Shown in pieces: positions 8,077 to 15,770 of a DNA stretch of 34,656 bases. The stretch spans positions 1-34,656 of the forward strand of contig JALOTJ010000056.1 of NCBI GenBank assembly GCA_025457965.1. Direction: 5' to 3'. Below the pieces are notes generated by a model that had not been told where the DNA came from, made no database searches, and saw nothing but the letters and a program-made list of their open reading frames with translations. Every line of letters begins with the position of its first letter. Position 1 is the stretch's first letter. Both the position numbers and the translations under genes were made by a program. This stretch comes from Spirochaetota bacterium. GTDB taxonomy: Bacteria; Spirochaetota; UBA4802; UBA5368.

Positions 8077-8424
8077 ATGGCACACCTGCTTATACGATGG
8101 TGCGTGATTACCACCGGAATCTGCGTTGCATCGTACCTGCTCCCCGGATTCGTCGTTTCCTCGGTCTCGATGATGATAATCGGGGCGGCGGTCCTGGGGC
8201 TTCTCAATGTTACGCTTAAACCCCTGCTCATCCTGCTCACCCTGCCGCTGAACGTGCTTACCCTCGGACTCTTCACCCTGGTGATCAACGGGATAATCAT
8301 TTACATCACCGGCGGACTCATCAAAGGATGGCATATCGGCTCTTTCTGGACGGCCCTGGCAGCCTCGCTGATCATCAGCGGCATATCGCTCGTCGCGAAT
8401 GCGGCTCTGCGGTTCGAGCGATAG
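8077..8424 (+). CDS. Small four-helix membrane protein (phage-holin-family/YvlD-like)
   Basis: 115 residues, nearly all hydrophobic, with four predicted membrane helices: about 5-22, 27-48, 55-80 and 88-108. Conserved features of the YvlD-type family include GLLNVTLKPLL and a TLGLFTLVINGI segment. Despite the family name these proteins are common chromosomal inner-membrane proteins of unknown role, and there is no phage gene around it. ATG 8077 is preceded by AAAAGGAG; the frame is open further upstream, but that part lacks a ribosome site. It ends three bases before the ATP-grasp gene, so it is probably first in that operon. Confidence 0.8.
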   Translation: MAHLLIRWCVITTGICVASYLLPGFVVSSVSMMIIGAAVLGLLNVTLKPLLILLTLPLNVLTLGLFTLVINGIIIYITGGLIKGWHIGSFWTALAASLIISGISLVANAALRFER

Positions 8425-8427
8425 CCC

Positions 8428-9645
8428 ATGTACTTTAAAAAACGCAAAAACGCCGCGGCGGCGCACTTCGTTTCGATAGGGGCCGGAGAAAACCAGGTCC
8501 CCCTTATCGCGGAGGCGGTCGGGCTCGGCTACCAGATCATCGCCGTGGACCGCAATCCTCTCGCCCCGGGCGCGTCTCTCAGCAATTTGAAAATAATCGA
8601 ATCCGTGGAGAACCATGTCGAGATATTTCGCCACCTCCAGGAACCCCTCATTTACGGGGAAATCGCTGGTGTCCTCACGAAGTCCTACGGCAACGCCGTT
8701 AAAACGGCATGTTACATCGCCGAACGCATCAACAAACCGCTCGTTCCCTTCAGGCGAATAGACGACTTCATCAATAAAAAGAAGATGAAGGCGGTGCTTG
8801 GTCGTGCCGGCATCGCCACTCCGAAATTCCTGGCGGTTGAACAGGGTACCTCGCGGAAAAGGATCGCCCGGCTCGGCTTTCCCCTCGTCGTCAAGCCGGT
8901 CACGGGGCACGCCAAAAAGGACGTTCGCCTGGTCGCGAACCAGCACGAGCTCGAGCAGGCGCTGGCGGGACGGAAATCGAAGGGGAACCGTTTTATCGTG
9001 GAGCGCTTTTCCGAGGGAAGCGAGATCATCGCCGCGGGAATCGTATTCCGCGGCAGGTTTCACCTCGCCTCGCTATCCGATAAAACGCTTTCGCCCGCGC
9101 CCTATTTCGTCGACGTCATGCACATGTCGCCCTCCCGTTTCGAACATCTCCGCGACAGGATCACGGCGCTGGGACAGCGCATAGCCGAGGAATTCGAGAT
9201 CGCCGTTTCCCCTCTTATAATGGAAATCATCGTGGGCGCCGACGGCGGGCTCTGCCTGATCGAAGCGGTCCCCGAGTTCGGCGGCGAGTTCATTCCCGAA
9301 CTTCTCATACCGGAAAGTACGGGGTACCGGTTCATACGGGAGACCATTAAAGCGGCCACAAATACCGGTTTCACGCCGCCCTCGTGGCGCGTGAAAAAGG
9401 CCGTCGTTGTCCGCTATATAACAGGCGGCCCGGGCAGGCTTGTTTCGTTCGAGCACAGCCCCCGAAGGGTGCACGGACTGGTGGCATGGAAGATGTTCAA
9501 GCGCGAGGGGGCCGAGATCCGCGGCCTCGCCGCCACCAACCACGACCGCGTGGGGGTCGTCGTCACCCGCGGGCGCTCGCACCAGGCCGCGCTTGACGCC
9601 GCCGGCCGCGCCGTCGCTGCGCTCAAAATCACGATAGAGGGATGA
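8428..9645 (+). CDS. ATP-grasp ligase-like protein of unknown substrate
   Basis: 405 residues. An N-terminal Rossmann-like domain (FVSIGAGENQVPLIAEA) precedes an ATP-grasp domain: central lysine in FPLVVKPVTG (Lys156), FIVERFSEGSE, and the final metal-binding strand GLCLIEAVPEFGGEFIP (Glu279). Such enzymes form an acyl-phosphate with ATP and join a carboxylate to an amine or thiol. The usual E-x-N-P-R pattern in the last strand reads E-A-V-P-E here, so the metal-binding asparagine and following arginine are replaced; activity may be altered. A C-terminal domain of about 90 residues (VKKAVVVRYITG onward) resembles the C-terminal domain of PurK- or biotin-carboxylase-like ligases. No enzyme name is justified. 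The stop overlaps the next start (ATGA). Confidence 0.8.
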   Translation: MYFKKRKNAAAAHFVSIGAGENQVPLIAEAVGLGYQIIAVDRNPLAPGASLSNLKIIESVENHVEIFRHLQEPLIYGEIAGVLTKSYGNAVKTACYIAERINKPLVPFRRIDDFINKKKMKAVLGRAGIATPKFLAVEQGTSRKRIARLGFPLVVKPVTGHAKKDVRLVANQHELEQALAGRKSKGNRFIVERFSEGSEIIAAGIVFRGRFHLASLSDKTLSPAPYFVDVMHMSPSRFEHLRDRITALGQRIAEEFEIAVSPLIMEIIVGADGGLCLIEAVPEFGGEFIPELLIPESTGYRFIRETIKAATNTGFTPPSWRVKKAVVVRYITGGPGRLVSFEHSPRRVHGLVAWKMFKREGAEIRGLAATNHDRVGVVVTRGRSHQAALDAAGRAVAALKITIEG

Positions 9646-10298
9646 CCGGCCATATGGATTCCGAACGGGCATGGGAGCGGCATTACACCAGGGACAGGTC
9701 GGTGCTCCGCTACCCGGACGAAAACCTCGTACGCATGCTCGCCCCGTTCCTCAAAGAGCGCGGGGCCCGTACGCTCCGCGCACTCGACCTTGGCTGCGGT
9801 ACGGGCAGGCACGTGGGCCTTCTCCTCGAGATGGGGCTCGAGCGGCCACTGGGGCTCGACACCAGTTTCAACGCACTCTCCCTGTGCGCGGGGCTCTACG
9901 ACGCCCCGTTCGTGCAGGCCGATGCCCGCTCGCTTCCGGTAAGCTCGGACTCGCTCGACATCGTGGTGGCGTGGGGTTCGCTGCACTACACGGTCAAGGG
10001 GGATCTCGCCCCGATGCTCGCCGGGGTGCTTCGCGTACTCGGAAAGGGCGGCAGGCTCTTCGGCACGCTGCGCAACACGCGCGATACTTTTTTGAAAAAA
10101 GGCCTCCACCTCGGCAACGACGTCTGGAAAACCGGCCTCGACGATATAGAAAGCTCCACCGTTGCCTTCTACTCCGAGGATGAGCTCCGCGCGGCCCTGT
10201 CGCCGTTTTCATCCTTCCAATACGGTTTCATGGAGCGCAGCCCGCTTGGAAAACCGGATTCGGTCATATCACACTGGTACTTCTGGGCGGAGAAATGA
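9642..10298 (+). CDS. Class I SAM-dependent methyltransferase
   Basis: 218 residues with a Rossmann methyltransferase core (Methyltransf_11-like). SAM-binding motif I is RALDLGCGTGRHVG (about 46-58), an acidic residue ends strand 2 (GLDTS), and motif IV is DIVVAWGSLHYTV. Substrate unknown. The ATG at 9642 overlaps the ATP-grasp stop by four bases, giving translational coupling; an in-frame ATG at 9654 is an alternative. The C-terminus in turn overlaps the second methyltransferase by four bases. The tight stoichiometric linkage suggests that both act in the same pathway as the ATP-grasp enzyme (inference). Confidence 0.85.
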   Translation: MTGHMDSERAWERHYTRDRSVLRYPDENLVRMLAPFLKERGARTLRALDLGCGTGRHVGLLLEMGLERPLGLDTSFNALSLCAGLYDAPFVQADARSLPVSSDSLDIVVAWGSLHYTVKGDLAPMLAGVLRVLGKGGRLFGTLRNTRDTFLKKGLHLGNDVWKTGLDDIESSTVAFYSEDELRAALSPFSSFQYGFMERSPLGKPDSVISHWYFWAEK

Positions 10299-11212
10299 GC
10301 GCCATGTTTCACGATCCCGCGATTTACGAACAGCCCCGGTCGGTCTGCGCGCTGTGCGGAAGCGGCCGGATCGCACGACTCTATGAAATTCGGCGCTACA
10401 CCCCTCCTTTCCGGGTCGATCGCTGCGACGCGTGCGGCTTCATCTTCATGAACCCGCGTTTTACCGAAACGGTGGTCCATGGCTTTTACGGCGAGGACTA
10501 TTACCGGGGCTCCGCGGAATACGCGTATTACGACGAGCGTGAGGCGGAGCGCTTCGCCCTCCACGTCTGGAAGGCGCGCCTGCGCGTGATCGCCCGCTAC
10601 GCGAACGGAGGCAACTTTCTCGATGTGGGTGCCGCCTTCGGCGGACTCATCAAGGCGGCCTCGGCGCTCTACGACGTCTACGGCATCGAACCGTCCGACT
10701 ATTCCGGCCGCGAGGCGCGAAAAACCTTCGGTGACCGCGTGCATATAGGCACGCTCGACGATCATCCCTTTAAAAGCGGTTTTTTTTCGGCGATCACCAT
10801 GATCGAGGTAATCGAGCACCTCGCCGACCCGGCCCGCGCCCTGCGCGAGTGCCATCGCCTGCTCCGTGACGGCGGCGTGCTCGTGGTACAGACGGCCAAC
10901 ATGGCGGGGATCCAGTCCCGCCTGCGGGGCGAACGGTATGCCTATTTTATGCCGGGACATCTTTCGTATTTCACCAGAAGAAACCTGACCGACCTGCTCC
11001 TGAAATCGGGGTTCGCGCGCGTTGTCGCCCATATTCCGGTTGAATTCGGCCTGCTTCCCAAATTACTGAAATCGCGTTCTTCCTTCAAATCGGCATGGGA
11101 CTACCGGCGCTGGATCCGGATCGCCTGGTACCATCTCATCAGCAAACTTCATCTGGGCGATTTCGCCCTCACCAGCTCGATGGTGCTCTACGCGGTCAAA
11201 CGAACGAAATAG
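10295..11212 (+). CDS. Zinc-ribbon class I SAM methyltransferase (Methyltransf_23-like)
   Basis: 305 residues. An N-terminal zinc ribbon has Cys18-x2-Cys21 and Cys44-x2-Cys47, followed by FIFMNPRF, as in methyltransferases of surface-sugar and natural-product clusters. Motif I is FLDVGAAFGGLIKAA (about 109-123), and ITMIEVIEHLADP gives the motif IV/post region. The C-terminal part (SYFTRRNLTDLLLKSGF) is typical of the Methyltransf_23 group. Start ATG 10295 overlaps the previous stop (ATGA). Last gene of the operon; an imperfect hairpin (CCGGAGC 11255-11261 / GCTCCGG 11282-11288) follows without a T-run. Substrate not identifiable. Confidence 0.85.
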   Translation: MSAMFHDPAIYEQPRSVCALCGSGRIARLYEIRRYTPPFRVDRCDACGFIFMNPRFTETVVHGFYGEDYYRGSAEYAYYDEREAERFALHVWKARLRVIARYANGGNFLDVGAAFGGLIKAASALYDVYGIEPSDYSGREARKTFGDRVHIGTLDDHPFKSGFFSAITMIEVIEHLADPARALRECHRLLRDGGVLVVQTANMAGIQSRLRGERYAYFMPGHLSYFTRRNLTDLLLKSGFARVVAHIPVEFGLLPKLLKSRSSFKSAWDYRRWIRIAWYHLISKLHLGDFALTSSMVLYAVKRTK

Positions 11213-11412
11213 TGTTGACTTTTGTAACTGAATGGGGTTCAGTTTGTCCGGTGGCCGGAGCGTGTTCCGCACGTCAGCGCGGCTCCGGTCATCATCGTGT
11301 TATTTGTACGGGAATTGCCGCGGCCCTCACATCATCGTCGCAGGCATGGGATGCGCGGTAGTTTACGGGTTTTTCGGCAGTTCATCATCATTCGCCAAGA
11401 GGAGATACAGGT

Positions 11413-12720
11413 ATGAAAAAATGTCTGGTTGTTTGTCTGGCGCTGTTCATGGCGCTGGCGTTCCTCCCGCTCGGCGCCCAGGCGGCGAAGCTGAGCGAGG
11501 ACACGCTGGCAAAGAAGAAGGAAGGCTGGTATCCGACGGGACTCCCGCTGGTCAATTTTTCCAGCGACGACGGGTTCGGCTACGGCGTAAGAGGCTATGT
11601 ATATTACAACGGGTCGAAGGACGATCCCTACTTTGACAGCACCCCGTATTTCATGCAGCTCTACGCGCAGTTCTTCGCGACGACGGGCGGCGTCTACTAC
11701 CACGAGCTTAACCTCGACATGCCCTACTTCATGGGGACCAAGTTCCGCATCCTGTCGGCGGCCGTGCTGAACAAGGACAAGAACGCCAACTTCTTCGGCC
11801 TGGGCGCGGACAACGCCAAGCGGAATTTTTATGACAATACCGACAAGGAATACAGCAAATACTCCGATTTTCAGGAAGACTTCCTTGACCTTCCCGGCAA
11901 CGAAAAATGGCACAAGTACTCCATCAGCAAGCCCAAGTTCTATTTTTATCTGTTCCGCGACATCACCGAGGGACTGAAGCTCATGCTGGGCGCCGAGTTC
12001 AAGAAGATTGAAATCAGCCCCTGGGATAATAAGGAATTCGACAACCACGTGCAAAATGAAACACTTCTAACGAAGTGGAACAACGAAAAAGGTGTTCCCG
12101 GATTTGACGGAGGCTGGACGAACTTCGGCCGCATCGGCATCGGCTATGACACGCGCGACTTTGAACCCGATCCCAAGAAAGGCTATTACGCTGAATACTG
12201 CTTCGAGGTGGCGACCGAGGTTCTCGGCTCGGAATACGATTTCACGAAGCACAACGTACAGCTCATGTATTTCCTGACGCCGTTTAATCCCCTCACCTTC
12301 GGCTTGAGGGCGGGCTATACCACCTCCGCGAACGAGATTCCGTTCTACGAGATGGACTACTTCGGTTTCGCGCTCAACCGCCGGCAGGGCCTCGGCGGCA
12401 ACCGCACGCTGCTCGGTTACAAGAAGAGCCGCTTTGTCGGCAAGACGATGACCGTTGCCAACGCCGACGCGCGGTTCCAGTTCTGGGAAATCGCCGGGGG
12501 CGGACAGCGTTTCGTGTTCAAGCTCATAGGATTTTTCGACACCGGAAATGTGTATGACGAAGCGGCCAATCCCTTCGACAGCCCGCGGTGGGGCGATTAT
12601 CATCATTCCTACGGCGGCGGACTCGCCATCGCCTGGAACCTTTCGACGATCGTCCACTTTCTCTACGGTATGAGCGAGGAAGACTCGGCCATATCGATCG
12701 ACTTCAACTACAAATTCTAA
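11413..12720 (+). CDS. Omp85/BamA-TamA-like outer-membrane beta-barrel protein without POTRA domains
   Basis: 435 residues. A signal peptide is clear (MKKCLVVCLALFMALAF, cleavage probably after AQA near residue 24). The remainder alternates aromatic and polar residues as in amphipathic beta-strands and ends in NYKF, with a terminal phenylalanine as expected for barrel insertion. The segment GLGGNRTLLGYKKSRFVG resembles the Omp85 RGY/F loop motif, and GIGYDTRDFEPDPKKGYYAE is the usual bacterial surface-antigen strand pair. There is no room for POTRA domains between signal peptide and barrel, so it is not BamA itself; such short members are of unknown function. The ribosome site is GAGGAG. A strong terminator follows. 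Confidence 0.82.
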   Translation: MKKCLVVCLALFMALAFLPLGAQAAKLSEDTLAKKKEGWYPTGLPLVNFSSDDGFGYGVRGYVYYNGSKDDPYFDSTPYFMQLYAQFFATTGGVYYHELNLDMPYFMGTKFRILSAAVLNKDKNANFFGLGADNAKRNFYDNTDKEYSKYSDFQEDFLDLPGNEKWHKYSISKPKFYFYLFRDITEGLKLMLGAEFKKIEISPWDNKEFDNHVQNETLLTKWNNEKGVPGFDGGWTNFGRIGIGYDTRDFEPDPKKGYYAEYCFEVATEVLGSEYDFTKHNVQLMYFLTPFNPLTFGLRAGYTTSANEIPFYEMDYFGFALNRRQGLGGNRTLLGYKKSRFVGKTMTVANADARFQFWEIAGGGQRFVFKLIGFFDTGNVYDEAANPFDSPRWGDYHHSYGGGLAIAWNLSTIVHFLYGMSEEDSAISIDFNYKF

Positions 12721-12733
12721 GTTATCGAACAAT

Positions 12734-12769
12734 AAAAAAAGAGGCGCCCGGCGGCGCCTCTTTTTTTTT
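12734..12769. terminator. Bidirectional terminator between the Omp85-like gene and nnr
   Basis: Stem GAGGCGCC (12741-12748) / GGCGCCTC (12753-12760) with a CGGC loop, preceded by seven A and followed by nine T. It can end transcription of the rightward Omp85-like gene and of the leftward nnr gene, whose stop is at 12786. Confidence 0.92.
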
Positions 12770-12785
12770 GCGTTTCCGCGATTTC

Positions 12786-14336
12786 TTACGCAAGCTCCGC
12801 CATCGCCTTCCTCAGATACGCCACCGTATCGGTCGCCTTGAGCACCATAATGCCCGAGGCTTCGACCGCCAGGTCCGCCGCGCGCCCGTGAAGATACGCG
12901 CCGATCCCCGCCGCCTCGAGCGGCCCGATTCCGCGCAACAGAAGCGATCCGACAAGCCCCGCAAGCACGTCGCCGCTTCCCGCGGTGGCGAGCGCCCGGT
13001 TGCCGGTGGTGTTGATAAGCGAGCGCTTTCCGTCCGAAACGATCGTCGCGGGCCCCTTGAGGACCGCGACCGCACCGGTGCGCGATCCAAGACGAAGCGC
13101 CGCGGCGAAGCGGTTCTTTTTAATCGCGTCGACCGGTTCGCCGAGGAGCCGCGAGGCCTCGCCGAAGTGGGGCGTTATGACGAAGGACACGCCCTCCGGC
13201 AGTGACGTTTCTTCGAGGTAGCGCGCGAGATGATAGAGCCCGTCGCCGTCCACGAGCGCGAATCTGATGCCACTCTTCGGAAGCGAACCCATTACCGTCG
13301 CAAAGACGGCCCGCGATTCGTCGGTGCGCCCCATGCCGGGACCGATGACGAGCGCGTCGTAACGCCCCTCTCCCTCGAGAAATGCCCGAACCTCCGATTC
13401 GACCACCTGCGTCCCGCCGTTTGCCGGAAACGACCGCGTCATGAGCTCGGGGATCTTCCCCGCTATGACGGTGCGCGCCGTGTCGGTGGTCATTAGCGTC
13501 GCGAGTCCGATTCCCGCCTCGAAGGCCGCCATCGCGCTCATCATGATGGCGCCTTCCATGCAGTCGAAGCCGCCGACAAGCAGCAGGTGGCCCGCGTCGC
13601 CCTTGTACGAGTCGGCGTCATGCTCGACGGAGAGCCGCGCGCGTGCATGGTCGGCATCGAGAAGGTCGGTGGTCAGCTCGTCGCCCTCAAGGAGACTGCG
13701 GGGAAATCCGATATCGGCGACATGGACCTCGCCCGCGTATTCGCGGCCCGGCCATGTTACGAGCGAGATCTTGGGCAGGCCGATCGTGACGGTATACGCG
13801 GCGCGGACGACGGATCCCTCCGGACCGGCGCCGCCCGATGGCAGGCCGCTCGGCATGTCCACGGAGAGCACCGTTTTCCCCGAGGCGTTGATGGCATCGA
13901 TGATCTCCGCCATCGCCGCGCGCACGGCGCCTTCAAAGCCCGTTCCAAGCAATGCGTCGATTATGAGGCCGTACCGGCCGAAATCGATGCGCCCCGCGGC
14001 GTCCGGTCCGAGCAGCTCGGTGATCGGAAGGCCGCCGTTCTGGCACACGCGCATAAAGGTCGCCGAAAGCGGCGCCACGCCCTTCTTCGCTCCCGCGAGG
14101 AATATCTCGACCGGGATGCCGCGGCCGGCGAGATGAAAGGCGGCGACGAAACCGTCTCCGCCGTTATTGCCGCTTCCACAGAACACCGCGACGGCGCCCT
14201 CTTCGTGGCACAGGGATTCGGCGAACTCCGCGGCCGCCCTTCCCGCCTCGGCCATGAGGGTCTCGCCGGGGATTCCCATCACGTCGATCGTCTCACTGTC
14301 GATGCGGCGCATTTCTTCGGCGGTCACCGCTTTCAT
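12786..14336 (-). CDS. nnr: Bifunctional NAD(P)H-hydrate epimerase / ADP-dependent NAD(P)H-hydrate dehydratase
   Basis: 516 residues, the usual length for the fused enzyme that repairs hydrated NADH and NADPH. Residues 1-210 are the YjeF_N epimerase domain (CGSGNNGGDGFVAA at about 53-66). Residues about 230-516 are the ribokinase-like dehydratase domain, with VIGPGMGR, VLKGPATIVSDG and the catalytic-base motif TAGSGDVLAG (Asp456). The ATG directly follows the TAG stop of the exported protein gene upstream with no gap, so translation is probably coupled. Cytoplasmic housekeeping enzyme; no defects seen. Confidence 0.95.
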   Translation of the reverse strand: MKAVTAEEMRRIDSETIDVMGIPGETLMAEAGRAAAEFAESLCHEEGAVAVFCGSGNNGGDGFVAAFHLAGRGIPVEIFLAGAKKGVAPLSATFMRVCQNGGLPITELLGPDAAGRIDFGRYGLIIDALLGTGFEGAVRAAMAEIIDAINASGKTVLSVDMPSGLPSGGAGPEGSVVRAAYTVTIGLPKISLVTWPGREYAGEVHVADIGFPRSLLEGDELTTDLLDADHARARLSVEHDADSYKGDAGHLLLVGGFDCMEGAIMMSAMAAFEAGIGLATLMTTDTARTVIAGKIPELMTRSFPANGGTQVVESEVRAFLEGEGRYDALVIGPGMGRTDESRAVFATVMGSLPKSGIRFALVDGDGLYHLARYLEETSLPEGVSFVITPHFGEASRLLGEPVDAIKKNRFAAALRLGSRTGAVAVLKGPATIVSDGKRSLINTTGNRALATAGSGDVLAGLVGSLLLRGIGPLEAAGIGAYLHGRAADLAVEASGIMVLKATDTVAYLRKAMAELA

Positions 14337-15413
14337 CTATTTCCACTCCATCACTTCGACGTCTTTCCTGCTTACGTGCGCGCTGTAGAGCTGGCCGTTC
14401 TCGTCGGCGAAGATGTCCTCGTAGAATTTATTGTCCTGCATCTGGACAAGGACGTTGTTGATGACGTTGCCGTCGAGGTTCAGTATGGCGAACTTTATCT
14501 TGCGGCCCTCGACGTTCCATAACAGCAGGTGCTTGTCATCGACGAGGTTGAAGAGCTCGTTTTTGGGGTCCGGAATGGTGATTGCCGTACGTTCTTCCTT
14601 TCGCCCCTTTTCGACGGAGTAATCGTAGATCTTTCTGTATTTGAAGCGCGAACCGTGGTAATAGGCGACCGAAACGAGGAAGTCCTCGCCGCTCGAGAAC
14701 GTCCGGACGCTCTCGACCCGGCCCGTGTACGTTTCGTCCTTTTCGGTTTCCCTGAATTCCGCGGCCCCGAGGTTGATATAGAAGTCCCTCTTGCGGTTGT
14801 CGAAGCGGTACACGCTCCAGGTATCGAACGACCTCGACACGACGAAAAGCCGGTCGTGGCGGTCTATCTGAATATCCTCAATGTAATAAAACGGAATATC
14901 GGGGCTACCCTTCTGTCCGATGGTATGCAAGAGGCCGCCCGATTTGTCGAATACGAGTATATAGCTCGGTGAAAAATCGATTTCCTCGCTGCGCTCCGAG
15001 CGCATGGCGCCGCCCGAGGGCATGAGCCGATTCTGCACGTAAATCGACCCGCGCGAATCGACCGCCATAGCGCCGATAACGCTGAAATTGAACGATGACT
15101 GTTTTACGTCGCCGGCGTCCTCGCGCGACACCCTCGGACCGATCACCAGGAGCGGTTCGCCGCCAGCGTCGAGCACCTGCAGCCGCTTGAGCATGTTGTC
15201 GGCGGTATAGATTTTACCGTCGAACACCCGAACGGTGAATGACTGGTTGAACACCCCGCTTTCGTTGAAATCCATCATGACGCCGCCGGGGGCGCTGGCG
15301 TTCGGTATCGAGCAGAGTTTTTTGCCCTTCAGGGCGCTCACTTTCCATTGCCCGCAGTAAACAGAGCCGATCGCGAGGGCAATGACGATCGCCATGGATA
15401 ACGCTTTTTTCAT
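14337..15413 (-). CDS. Exported NHL-like beta-propeller protein, possible lipoprotein
   Basis: 358 residues from the ATG at 15413, which has a GAGG ribosome site and begins a signal peptide (MKKALSMAIVIALAIG). Cys20 in SVYC could be lipidated, but Tyr at -1 and Ser at -3 depart from the normal lipobox, so plain export is also possible. The body holds repeated strand motifs of NHL/six-bladed propellers: GKIYTADNMLKRLQVLD, AVDSRGSIYVQNR, ILVFDKSGGLLHTIG, IDRHDRLFVVSRS. Such proteins bind partners or ligands at the cell envelope; no function is assigned. The open frame extends 15 codons upstream, without a ribosome site. First gene of a two-gene unit with nnr, an odd pairing of an envelope protein with a metabolite-repair enzyme. 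Confidence 0.7.
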   Translation of the reverse strand: MKKALSMAIVIALAIGSVYCGQWKVSALKGKKLCSIPNASAPGGVMMDFNESGVFNQSFTVRVFDGKIYTADNMLKRLQVLDAGGEPLLVIGPRVSREDAGDVKQSSFNFSVIGAMAVDSRGSIYVQNRLMPSGGAMRSERSEEIDFSPSYILVFDKSGGLLHTIGQKGSPDIPFYYIEDIQIDRHDRLFVVSRSFDTWSVYRFDNRKRDFYINLGAAEFRETEKDETYTGRVESVRTFSSGEDFLVSVAYYHGSRFKYRKIYDYSVEKGRKEERTAITIPDPKNELFNLVDDKHLLLWNVEGRKIKFAILNLDGNVINNVLVQMQDNKFYEDIFADENGQLYSAHVSRKDVEVMEWK

Positions 15414-15770
15414 AAAACCTCGCAGTAAACGGGACGGATGTCCATCTGCACACTGCATAATTTACCTTCGGCTATAATTCAAGAGAAAAACTCCTGCGTG
15501 CCGTCGGCATCCCGCCCCGGGCATGCCGCGCAATCCGGAAAGCGGGGCGGCCTGCGCGGGTGGTGCGGGACGAATAAAAATCATTTTGCGTTGTAAAATA
15601 ATGGAATTTTGATTGCATTGATATGGACAAAGCTCATCCTGTGTTCATATACACGTCAGGGTTGATTCGAAACCAGAAACGTCATAGTCGCGCCCGCCGC
15701 AACCCGGGGGCGCGAGTGGTGCGTTTGCCGGTTACGAGACCAGCCTATTACCGCATGCGAGGAGAATCAT
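15414..15770. other. Divergent intergenic region before the acyl-CoA dehydrogenase gene
   Basis: A 357-base spacer with no recognisable gene. For the leftward unit there is a weak pair TTGAAT (15482-15477) / TATGCA (15459-15454) spaced by 17. For the rightward gene there is TGGACA / TATACA (listed separately) and a ribosome site GAGGAG just before ATG 15771. The middle is a G+C-rich stretch (about 15495-15570) followed by an A+T-rich one (about 15575-15625). A 61-codon open frame from 15623 is not convincing. Confidence 0.4.
15624..15653 (+). promoter_or_regulatory. Candidate promoter of the acyl-CoA dehydrogenase gene
   Basis: TGGACA (15624-15629) and TATACA (15648-15653) are spaced by 18 bases, with five and four consensus matches. 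They lie downstream of an A+T-rich stretch and would give a leader of about 110 bases. Prediction only. Confidence 0.3.

Noticed and set aside
8077-8424. Holin-family gene as sign of a prophage
   Set aside because: No phage structural, lysis or integration genes nearby; this family is widespread as an ordinary chromosomal membrane protein.
7975-9063. 362-codon minus-strand open frame across the holin-like and ATP-grasp genes
   Set aside because: Charged, low-information composition typical of antisense reading; both plus-strand genes are supported by motifs and ribosome sites.
11215-11243. TTGACT/TTCAGT pair before the Omp85-like gene
   Set aside because: The -10 is poor, and it lies at the very end of the methyltransferase gene; not enough to call.
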